DNA from: Azospirillum oryzae
Lineage (GTDB): Bacteria; Pseudomonadota; Alphaproteobacteria; Azospirillales; Azospirillaceae
Length of the DNA stretch: 64,000 nt
Direction of reading: 5' to 3'
Assembly (NCBI RefSeq): GCF_008364795.1
Contig: NZ_VTTM01000001.1
Span: 1-64,000, forward strand
Position 1 is the first letter of the stretch, and every line of letters starts with the position of its first letter. A program made the translations under genes and the position numbers. Below the pieces are notes generated by a model. That model had not been told where the DNA came from, ran no database searches, and was given only the letters and a program-made list of their open reading frames with translations. Below, in pieces: positions 18,559 through 24,593 of the stretch.

Positions 18559-18774
18559 TTTAGCTAAAGCTTTCCCACATCTTCGGAAAGCCCCCCGCCC
18601 CCTCCTTCAAGGGTTCCCAGGACCGGGGGGAGGGGTGTGTTCAGAAACCGCAACAGGTGCTGTCAATAGCGCGCAGTAAAGCTGGCAAGTAGATGTAGAC
18701 AGCTGCCGCTCAGCTTCTTAGGATTGGGACGGTGAGAGGCGCCGCTCACGCGACGTTCCCCATCTTCAGGTGTA

Positions 18775-18820
18775 AGAAACGGAAAGCTTGATTTGCAGCC
18801 TCGCTTTCCGTTTCTTTTTT
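18775..18820 (+). terminator. rho-independent terminator
   Basis: AGAAACGGAAAGC (18775-18787) pairs with GCTTTCCGTTTCT (18803-18815), followed by a T-run. It is strong on the plus strand. No plus-strand gene is recognised just upstream, so it may end a non-coding transcript from the repeat region. Confidence 0.75.
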
Positions 18821-19025
18821 ACCTAGACACCCTCTCACACTCGTACTCGCTACCCCCGCGCTCCACAACCGCCGCCAGCTTCAACGCATACACTGCGTCG
18901 TCATTGGTGAACGACGGAGGATACGCGGTTAGTGCCTCAGCAGCGCTCTGATTCTTGTGACAGGTGGTGCGGATATAGATGGGGTAGCTGATGTTACTGT
19001 CCACGACGTGGACAGCAGACCACAC
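18819..19025 (-). CDS. possible small hypothetical protein
   Basis: A 68-codon frame from GTG 19025; the frame stays open further upstream without an ATG. The product (SNISYPIYIRTTCHKNQSAA and beyond, then NDDAVYALKLAAVVERGG) is compositionally protein-like but matches no family I know. The ribosome site is poor, so the start is uncertain and the gene may be truncated. Confidence 0.3.
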   Translation of the reverse strand: MWSAVHVVDSNISYPIYIRTTCHKNQSAAEALTAYPPSFTNDDAVYALKLAAVVERGGSEYECERVSR

Positions 19026-19308
19026 CTCAGCCAGCCAGATGGCATCGCACCGCAGACGGCGGTTACATGCTCAATGTTATTTTGGGACTGTCCCAAAGCA
19101 GGCCAGACGCGGACGCCGTATCAGAGGGGATCAAGCCCGCTCCGCACTCTGGTAGCGGTCGAGCGTCATGCTACCAGAGTACGGAGCCATGATACGCATC
19201 AGTGACGCCATAGCTCAAAGTGCTCGGAAACCTTTAAAGTGCTTTAACCCGCGCGCGCGAGGACCCTGCCCCGTCAATTCCCTCCCTCAAGAAGAGAGCT
19301 TCCAAGGC
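19026..19308. other. non-coding stretch with hairpins and a TTAAAGTGCTTTAA site
   Basis: No gene. It contains the palindrome TTTGGGACTGTCCCAAA (19081-19097), the inverted repeat CTCTGGTAGC/GCTACCAGAG (19147-19156, 19170-19179) and TTAAAGTGCTTTAA (19234-19247), a one-base variant of the 14-bp palindrome at 24509-24522. These look like regulator binding sites or RNA hairpins. Confidence 0.4.
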
Positions 19309-20685
19309 TTAAGGATTGACCGCCGACAACGATGTAGTCGAGAGCAATGTACGACGCAGCCACGACATTCTTGGTTTCCGAAGCTGCATTCTGTTCATTC
19401 CGGTGGTTTGCGATGATTCTGGAATTTCGCGTCCCCAGGCAGCATATACAGGTGCAAGTACATAAGGAAATCCACCTTCGATTTCAACGGTCTCACCTAG
19501 TTGAACACCTTCTTCAGACCGCAATATTTTTGCCATTAGATGCAAGGGCTCTCCCTCCCTCATCACCATCGTGGCGGCTAATGCTTCTTCACGATCCGGC
19601 ATATCTACTACCCTCTGATAGGCGTAGTTCTCAGTCTTCTTTGCGTGCCAGATCTCGCTGATTGTTAGGACTGCGTCCCCTCCCAAACGTAACACGTCGT
19701 TTGCAAGACTCCGCATGTACGCATACTTCTGCCCGTGCTCTTCGATCTCCACCTGCCGGATGTCAATGGTTTTTCCTTCTTGGAAAATCATGATTATAAA
19801 GACGTGATATCCGTCGCGCAAATATATCTGCCGAGCCGCGTCAAATAGACGCCGTGCATGTTCGCGGGTGTCAGCGCCATCCGATACAACACTTGTCTTT
19901 TCAATACCGTACCGCTCAGATGCCATTTCAGCTTTTTCAATATCAAACTTAACCGACTCTGTTGAAAATTTTAGTGGCTCTCCAGTCGCAATCCAAATAT
20001 CCAGGATCTTATTCTCATTATGCCCAATCATGCAAGGCAATCGCCCGCCTGCCATGTCGTGATCATAAGTTAGTTCCCCATGGTCAGTCACGGCGGTCGG
20101 TTCCGGCAAACCTGACTGGCGATGCGCATCGACTACAAGCTGGGATAGGTGTCCGTATGCGATAGCGACTGCGTCTAACAGTTCATAATCTGGAAGTGTA
20201 TTTTCAACCCATCTTCTCTCTAGACGCAAAATTCCATGCTTAAGAATGTGCGACTTCAGCGCGCCTTTCGGGATACGCTTAAGGATTTGCTTTGGGTCTT
20301 CGAATAGGTCTGCGCGAACGTCCTCGCGAGGCCCCTCGTCAAGGTGTGAAGCAAGTATTTCAGCACGAACCCAGCTATGGCTTTCAAGGTCGCCCTGCTT
20401 CTCGATCCGATTCCTGGCCTCAACCATCCAACGCATCAGGGGAATTGCTTTCAAACGCTCCTGCCATCCTTCGTACCACGGGTTAAATCCTGGAATTAGC
20501 GCTTTGTTGCTTTGAAGGATGAACGAAACTGTCCTAGCCGTCTGAATAGCCGTCTGAATGGCAACACGAAACGCTTCCGGATCAAAGTAAGATTGCTCCG
20601 CTTGGTGCCACTGTCTATGAAGGTCGCTCAACCTTCTATCAACTGCATTGAGAGGACATTTGCTGTCATGAATTGCAATTGACAT
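19309..20685 (-). CDS. conserved hypothetical protein, possible HEPN-like N-terminal helices
   Basis: A 458-aa protein with a good ribosome site (GAAGAGG). The N-terminal ~130 residues are helical (YFDPEAFRVAIQTAIQTART, then PWYEGWQERLK and LMRWMVEARNRIEKQGDLES). The ARNRIEKQG segment resembles the RN-x-x-H helix of HEPN domains but has Lys instead of His. The C-terminal 250 residues are mixed alpha/beta (HVFIIMIFQEGKTIDIRQVE, VLTISEIWHAKKTENYAYQR). I recall similar unnamed proteins in genomic islands but know no function. Codon use is AT-richer than the chromosome. It is monocistronic and divergent from the operon to the right. Confidence 0.8.
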   Translation of the reverse strand: MSIAIHDSKCPLNAVDRRLSDLHRQWHQAEQSYFDPEAFRVAIQTAIQTARTVSFILQSNKALIPGFNPWYEGWQERLKAIPLMRWMVEARNRIEKQGDLESHSWVRAEILASHLDEGPREDVRADLFEDPKQILKRIPKGALKSHILKHGILRLERRWVENTLPDYELLDAVAIAYGHLSQLVVDAHRQSGLPEPTAVTDHGELTYDHDMAGGRLPCMIGHNENKILDIWIATGEPLKFSTESVKFDIEKAEMASERYGIEKTSVVSDGADTREHARRLFDAARQIYLRDGYHVFIIMIFQEGKTIDIRQVEIEEHGQKYAYMRSLANDVLRLGGDAVLTISEIWHAKKTENYAYQRVVDMPDREEALAATMVMREGEPLHLMAKILRSEEGVQLGETVEIEGGFPYVLAPVYAAWGREIPESSQTTGMNRMQLRKPRMSWLRRTLLSTTSLSAVNP

Positions 20686-20851
20686 TCATAACCTCTTCTG
20701 ATTGGTCAATTAAAAAGACGTTAGCATGATGACTGCATGGTCAAAGATACCATTATCACAAATGCAACGATTTGGCGCGCTAGATGCGTTCATTTGTAGC
20801 GTCGAGGTCCGATAATAATTTGCCATCTTGACTGGCAAATCCCATGTTTAC

Positions 20852-21151
20852 TCACCGCTCTACGCTACGTCCGCATGCCTCCGGCCTGTATCGCCGCTCC
20901 ATCCGCGCCACATGGACCGCCATCCGCAGGAAGACCGCGAACCCATCCGAGACGCCGCGCTTCTTGCTGTTCAGCTGCGTATAGACGTCCTGCCGTTGCA
21001 GCCGCGTGCGGGCAACCTTGTTGTACTGCCGGGCAGCTTCCGCATGCCCCCACCCCAGAAGCGCCAGAATCCGCTTTGCACGTGCTTGCTGCATCGCTCT
21101 AAAATCTCGTTGGTTTTCTGAGATCTTAGAAGGATGGGAAGATCTCGGCAA
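20852..21151 (-). CDS. probable small helix-turn-helix regulator
   Basis: A 99-aa frame, or a shorter version starting at an inner ATG. The segment AKRILALLGWGHAEAARQYN, followed by KVARTRLQRQDVYTQLNSKK, has the look of a HTH in which GWGHAEAARQYN is the first helix pair. The C-terminal helix is DGFAVFLRMAVHVARMERR. It diverges from the gene at 21330, and the intervening promoter carries a palindromic operator, so it is a good candidate repressor for that promoter. Family not recognised. Confidence 0.5.
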   Translation of the reverse strand: MPRSSHPSKISENQRDFRAMQQARAKRILALLGWGHAEAARQYNKVARTRLQRQDVYTQLNSKKRGVSDGFAVFLRMAVHVARMERRYRPEACGRSVER

Positions 21152-21206
21152 GCCGGCCTAGCAGCCAGAATGCCTGTCAAATTTTATGCAATGGCGTAAA
21201 AGTGCG

Positions 21207-21235
21207 TTGACATGCGTAAGGCATACGCCTTACAT
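21207..21235 (+). promoter_or_regulatory. promoter with embedded operator
   Basis: -35 TTGACA (21207-21212), a 17-bp spacer and -10 TTACAT (21230-21235). The perfect palindrome GTAAGGC-ATAC-GCCTTAC (21216-21233) fills the spacer and overlaps the -10. A repressor bound there would block RNA polymerase. Downstream UTR hairpins are GGTCA-AA-TGACC and GGCCAGCG/CGCTGGCC. Confidence 0.65.
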
Positions 21236-21329
21236 CGCCAGTAGGTCAAATGACCTTCGTAGATGGCCAGCGAAGCGGCAACTCCGCTGGCCGTGCATAA
21301 CTACGTCACACACACTTGGAGTTTATCTA

Positions 21330-21725
21330 GTGACACAGACCGCTGCTGTCAACGCCCACGCTTGCGCTTTCGTCCAAGACAACACAGCCCCGGCCGAAGC
21401 TCTCGCCCGCTCGCTTGGAATGCCCGTCTATGCCCAGCTCATGGCGCTGGAACATGACAACTCCATTCCGACAGACCGCGACTTCCTCGACCGGATGGAT
21501 TCAATCGCCTCCCAGGCGCATGACCTAACCGGACCTGAGACAGCGCTCGAGCGCTTGCTTGTCCTTCACTACACCCATCCCGACCTAAATCAGGACACAC
21601 CGGAAGGCCGCACCCTTGCCGCGGTCATACGCGATCTCCTGCCGATCCTTCTGCCGCGCACCGGCACCATGGCCGGCGCCATCCCCACACCCACACTCCG
21701 CAGCGGCACCCTTCAGCCGGCTTGA
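21330..21725 (+). CDS. hypothetical protein (131 aa)
   Basis: Starts at GTG 21330 with GGAG eight bases upstream. The frame extends to 21186, but that part would overlap the promoter. The product begins MTQTAAVNAHACAFVQDN and is probably a small soluble helical protein, with GPETALERLLVLHYTHPDL in the middle and a Pro/Thr-rich tail. No family recognised. Control by the embedded operator suggests an early or regulatory role in the island. Confidence 0.6.
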   Translation: MTQTAAVNAHACAFVQDNTAPAEALARSLGMPVYAQLMALEHDNSIPTDRDFLDRMDSIASQAHDLTGPETALERLLVLHYTHPDLNQDTPEGRTLAAVIRDLLPILLPRTGTMAGAIPTPTLRSGTLQPA

Positions 21726-21741
21726 AGTACTTTAAGCGCCG
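21725..21741. repeat. 17-bp direct repeat, copy 1
   Basis: AAGTACTTTAAGCGCCG is identical to 24512-24528. Both copies begin within or near the end of an island gene. The core matches the TTAAAGTRCTTTAA palindrome seen at 19234 and 24509. Confidence 0.6.
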
Positions 21742-21754
21742 TCCTGCATGGGGA

Positions 21755-21780
21755 GAGGCAACCAAGCGCTTGGTTGCCTC
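21755..21780. repeat. 26-bp perfect palindrome
   Basis: GAGGCAACCAAGC is followed directly by its complement GCTTGGTTGCCTC, a perfect palindrome with no loop, 30 bp after the 131-aa gene. No T-run follows. It could be a dimeric-protein binding site, a conjugation/replication nick-site hairpin or a weak terminator. Confidence 0.6.
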
Positions 21781-21859
21781 CAGCTTAGCGGGGGTAGTGG
21801 AAATAAAGCACCTCTCTATACGCCTATTATAAGGGATGCACTTTTAAAAAATACTCCGT

Positions 21860-21888
21860 TTGCGTCTGGACAGTAACTGTCATATTTA
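21860..21888 (+). promoter_or_regulatory. candidate promoter with embedded palindrome
   Basis: -35 TTGCGT (21860-21865), a 17-bp spacer and -10-like TATTTA (21883-21888). The palindrome GACAGT-A-ACTGTC (21869-21881) sits in the spacer. The architecture matches the stronger promoter at 22823. It probably serves the HNH gene, about 180 bp downstream. Confidence 0.45.
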
Positions 21889-22069
21889 CATTATTGCATC
21901 ATTGGTCGCGCTTCATGATCCGGCTAAAATACTGACTTTTTAGTCCAGTCAACCCAGCGTATTTGCGTCATTCAGCACAACCTACTTTGCAACATTAATC
22001 CCTCCATTTTTTGGCTCTCCGTCATTAACGAAACTCAAGGAGATCCGATACCAACATCAGAGGATAAAC

Positions 22070-22648
22070 TTGGAAACTGTCTTAGAAATTCTTCAGAGAA
22101 ACGAGAATTTTCACCGTCTCCCGCACCCTTATTCGAAGTATGGCGTAATAACAAACTTTGGTGGCGCAGAAATCAGCGTCATCAATGTTTCGACTGCGCG
22201 CGGCGTGCTGCCGTTCAAGGAAAAGGGCGGCGACCGACAATACGTGAACATCTACACGGATATCCGGCACCCGGTCACCGGCAGATGGAAGCGGGAAAAA
22301 ATACAACTCGCCGAAGCCGTGTTGCGCGCGACGCAAGGCCCCCCGAAGTCCAGCAACCTGCAATGCAGTCACTTGGACGGCGACGCAACGAACTGCGCGC
22401 CCGATAATCTGGCCTGGGAAACAAGAACGACCAACATCCAACGGCAGCTCCACGCCAACAACTTCAACAGAGGCGCCAACAACCCGAACGCCAAGCTGTC
22501 CCACGCCCAGCGCGAGGAAGTCATTCGCATGGGACGGGAGCGATACACCGCAACAGCCATCGCCCATACCTTTCGGGTCTCTGTATCAACCGTATCTCGA
22601 ATCTTGAAGAAAGCCGGCATCACCACACGCGGCTGGCGCACCATCTGA
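22070..22648 (+). CDS. HNH-type endonuclease-like protein with HTH tail
   Basis: A 192-aa protein from TTG 22070 (GAGGA upstream). Residues about 100-130 (LQCSHLDGDATNCAPDNLAW) form the HNH_3-type core, with His and the later Asn/Asp residues in place. NPNAKLSHAQREEVIRMGRE then leads into a helix-turn-helix (TATAIAHTFRVSVSTVSRIL). This is the usual layout of phage-borne, free-standing homing-type HNH proteins. It may nick or cut a cognate site; no intron or interrupted gene is visible here. A terminator follows directly. Confidence 0.82.
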   Translation: METVLEILQRNENFHRLPHPYSKYGVITNFGGAEISVINVSTARGVLPFKEKGGDRQYVNIYTDIRHPVTGRWKREKIQLAEAVLRATQGPPKSSNLQCSHLDGDATNCAPDNLAWETRTTNIQRQLHANNFNRGANNPNAKLSHAQREEVIRMGRERYTATAIAHTFRVSVSTVSRILKKAGITTRGWRTI

Positions 22649-22658
22649 AACAAAAAGA

Positions 22659-22690
22659 CGCGCCGAGCAGAATAGCTCAGGCGCGTTTTC
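22659..22690 (+). terminator. rho-independent terminator after HNH gene
   Basis: CGCGCC-GAGC (22659-22668) pairs with GCTC-A-GGCGCG (22675-22685, one bulge), followed by TTTTCTTT. It is eleven bases after the HNH stop codon. Confidence 0.75.
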
Positions 22691-22822
22691 TTTGACACCA
22701 CCAACACAGACGAAGCAAGTAAACAATGACTACGTTAATAAAAATAATCTCTTGCAATGCACTATTATAGCACAGGCACTTATCTATTAGGAAGCGGCGC
22801 AATATAAATACAGGAGTCACTC

Positions 22823-22851
22823 TTGCGTTAAAGGACAAATTGTCCTATAAT
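22823..22851 (+). promoter_or_regulatory. strong promoter with embedded operator for the tape-measure operon
   Basis: -35 TTGCGT (22823-22828), a 17-bp spacer and a perfect -10 TATAAT (22846-22851). The palindrome AGGACAA-A-TTGTCCT (22832-22846) occupies the spacer. Expected transcription start is near 22858. It is the only obvious promoter for the block 22952-28791. Confidence 0.7.
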
Positions 22852-22908
22852 AATGACAGTTGACGATGATTAGACACATCGCCATCTCCTCAATTAAGCA
22901 CATTACGC

Positions 22909-22939
22909 GGGTGGGTGAACTCTGTTCCCCACCCCTTTT
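22909..22939 (+). terminator. attenuator-like terminator before the operon
   Basis: GGGTGGG-T-GAAC (22909-22920) pairs with GTTC-CCCACCC (22924-22934, one bulge), followed by CTTTT. It lies between the promoter and the first start codon (22952), so most transcripts would end as an ~80-nt RNA unless antiterminated. Confidence 0.65.
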
Positions 22940-22951
22940 GGATCCTACAGC

Positions 22952-23218
22952 ATGCCTTCTTTTCAGCCCACTTTAGAACTACTGCCGTTCGCAGAAGATG
23001 GATTCATCCCTGTCCCTTCCGTTGCCGATATCCTTGGTATCAGTATCCGCACCATGAATCGCGCCATCCGTCGCGGTGCCTTCCCTGGCGAAATCGTCCG
23101 TCGCGGACGTGGCCAAGGGGGAGAGCGATATCTCCACCGCTCGCAGATCGAAGCGGCCCTCCTCGCAAATCTCATCCCGTCGCCGCGCATCAAGCGCCCA
23201 GCACCCTCGAAACAATGA
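22952..23218 (+). CDS. small HTH DNA-binding protein (excisionase/MerR-like)
   Basis: An 88-aa protein whose residues ~18-55 (IPVPSVADILGISIRTMNRA, then IRRGAFPGEIVRRG) match the HTH and wing of excisionase/MerR-like DNA-binding domains. The last segment RYLHRSQIEAALLANL is typical of helix-17-type proteins. It could be the recombination directionality factor for an island integrase or the repressor/activator of this operon. It is first gene after the attenuator and overlaps the next start by ATGA. Confidence 0.78.
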   Translation: MPSFQPTLELLPFAEDGFIPVPSVADILGISIRTMNRAIRRGAFPGEIVRRGRGQGGERYLHRSQIEAALLANLIPSPRIKRPAPSKQ

Positions 23219-23418
23219 CACCCGTTTACCAAGCATCACTCCCAAGCAAGGCTCCCTACGAAAGCCGTCGCCGCTTCCGTTCCAGTAAGATCAAGCATCA
23301 GGCGCCCAGCGGCCCACAAGAGCCTTTCATTTTTTGGTTCGAAGGCAGCAGCGAAATCTACATCGCCGCACCACTCAGCCATTTCCAATCCTTGCTGGAC
23401 GCTCGCTCGTCCAACTGA
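23215..23418 (+). CDS. hypothetical protein (67 aa)
   Basis: ATG 23215 overlaps the stop of the HTH gene (ATGA), implying translational coupling. The product has a basic first half (YESRRRFRSSKIKHQAPSG) and a second half with FIFWFEGSSEIYIAAPLSHF. I know no family. It belongs to the tape-measure operon by position. Confidence 0.55.
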   Translation: MTPVYQASLPSKAPYESRRRFRSSKIKHQAPSGPQEPFIFWFEGSSEIYIAAPLSHFQSLLDARSSN

Positions 23419-23437
23419 CACCAGACATAATGAAGCA

Positions 23438-24088
23438 ATGAACGAAATTACCCCCGTGCAGGCTGCACACGACGCGCTGAGCCGCGCCACCCTCATTCTG
23501 CAATCATCCATCGCCGAAGCCTCCACCGCGGAAGATGCCCACGCCGCCGCCGTCAACGATCTCAGGAACGCCATCGCGGCTAACCTCATGGCTCCCACCG
23601 CTGAGACGAAACAGCGGCTTGAGGAAACTGGCGCCGCTGAACGTGACGCCATCGCTAAGCGCGATTACGCCTCCCTGACCGTCGACGCCGCCCGGCAGAA
23701 CGTCACCACCCTTGAACAGGCTCTTGCGGACGCTCAGCACCGCGAAGCTTCCGACACCATCCAAGCTGCATTCCGGAAGTTGGGCGGTATGGCAGACGAG
23801 ATCGACGCCACTATCAGCCGCCTATTTACCCTGATCGCGGAAGCAAACGCTGTCGCGAACACGGCAGAAGATGCAGCGAGTTACCAACTGAATGAAAATT
23901 CGCTCTCCCATCCAGGCGCTTGGCGCAGTGCGGTAATGCACGCGATCAAGGAGCGCACCCTGCTCCCCAGCAATGCCTTTGTGGCGCCGTGTTCGGTTGC
24001 CTCTGCCACAGCACAGTTCCGGTTTAATCGGATGAAGGGCAGCAACCGCTACACCCCGACGAACGCCGAGACGAAGGAGACCGCGTAA
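23438..24088 (+). CDS. hypothetical coiled-coil protein (216 aa)
   Basis: A helical, Ala/Glu-rich protein. Residues ~1-120 form heptad-like coiled coil (AAHDALSRATLILQSSIAEA, TLEQALADAQHREA). The C-terminal ~70 residues are more basic and end with RFNRMKGSNRYTP. The composition resembles phage scaffolding or tail-chaperone-like proteins, but I see no diagnostic motif. The stop overlaps the next start (TAATG). There is no signal peptide or membrane segment. Confidence 0.65.
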   Translation: MNEITPVQAAHDALSRATLILQSSIAEASTAEDAHAAAVNDLRNAIAANLMAPTAETKQRLEETGAAERDAIAKRDYASLTVDAARQNVTTLEQALADAQHREASDTIQAAFRKLGGMADEIDATISRLFTLIAEANAVANTAEDAASYQLNENSLSHPGAWRSAVMHAIKERTLLPSNAFVAPCSVASATAQFRFNRMKGSNRYTPTNAETKETA

Positions 24089-24378
24089 TGTCGGTACTCT
24101 GCCCCTCCGATCTCTACGCCGCCGCTCAGATGGGCGCGGACATCGTCAATCGGACCTTCCCCGAGAACGTGCCCGACGCATGGTATCGGCTATTCCGCGA
24201 AGCCGGCTGGAATCCTGTCGCAGTCCCTCTCAGCGACGCTGAGAAGACCGAGGAGGAGGCCGAAGCCGCACAGGCGACGGAATACGCCCAGCGCTTCGAG
24301 GCCCTCTCCCAGGCCGAATACAACGCCTTGCGCAATGACGGCTGGACCTTCGGCGACCCGATTCCTGATCCGGTCTAA
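24088..24378 (+). CDS. hypothetical acidic protein (96 aa)
   Basis: Starts at the ATG overlapping the preceding stop. It is an acidic protein with FPENVPDAWYRLFREAGWNP near residue 25, a Glu/Ala-rich helix (about 52-66), and a C-terminal LSQAEYNALRNDGWTFGDPI. No family recognised. The two GW motifs (EAGWNP and NDGWTF) after short helices suggest an internal duplication. It is followed by a stem-loop before the tape-measure gene. Confidence 0.6.
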   Translation: MSVLCPSDLYAAAQMGADIVNRTFPENVPDAWYRLFREAGWNPVAVPLSDAEKTEEEAEAAQATEYAQRFEALSQAEYNALRNDGWTFGDPIPDPV

Positions 24379-24473
24379 TTCCCTCCCTCGGGACAGGACG
24401 CACCCCGTCACTGTCCCAGTGCTCAACAGCCGCCGCGATGCTGCACCTCCAGCTGGGGCGCGGCGACTGTACC

Positions 24474-24499
24474 GCCCCCGTCCCACCAAGGACGGGGGC
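24474..24499 (+). terminator. stem-loop upstream of the tape-measure gene
   Basis: GCCCCCGTC (24474-24482) pairs with GACGGGGGC (24491-24499) over an 8-nt loop, then CTCTCCCCTT. It is a possible partial terminator lowering expression of downstream genes. Confidence 0.5.
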
Positions 24500-24508
24500 A
24501 CTCTCCCC

Positions 24509-24528
24509 TTAAAGTACTTTAAGCGCCG
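24509..24528. repeat. 14-bp palindrome and 17-bp repeat, copy 2
   Basis: TTAAAGTACTTTAA (24509-24522) is a perfect palindrome. It runs into AAGTACTTTAAGCGCCG (24512-24528), identical to 21725-21741. It lies 65 bp before the tape-measure gene start and may be a regulator site shared with the 131-aa gene. Confidence 0.55.
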
Positions 24529-24593
24529 CTGAACCTCCGACACGCCGCGACGCCATTCCAGACGAACAGATTTCCCAAGGCCTTTTTGTTCTC

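Noticed and set aside
18363..18563. 66-codon plus-strand frame over the CAAAGC repeats
   Set aside because: The apparent protein only reflects the repeated CAAAGC units (KPRKAVPKALQ-like). It is better explained as non-coding repeat DNA.
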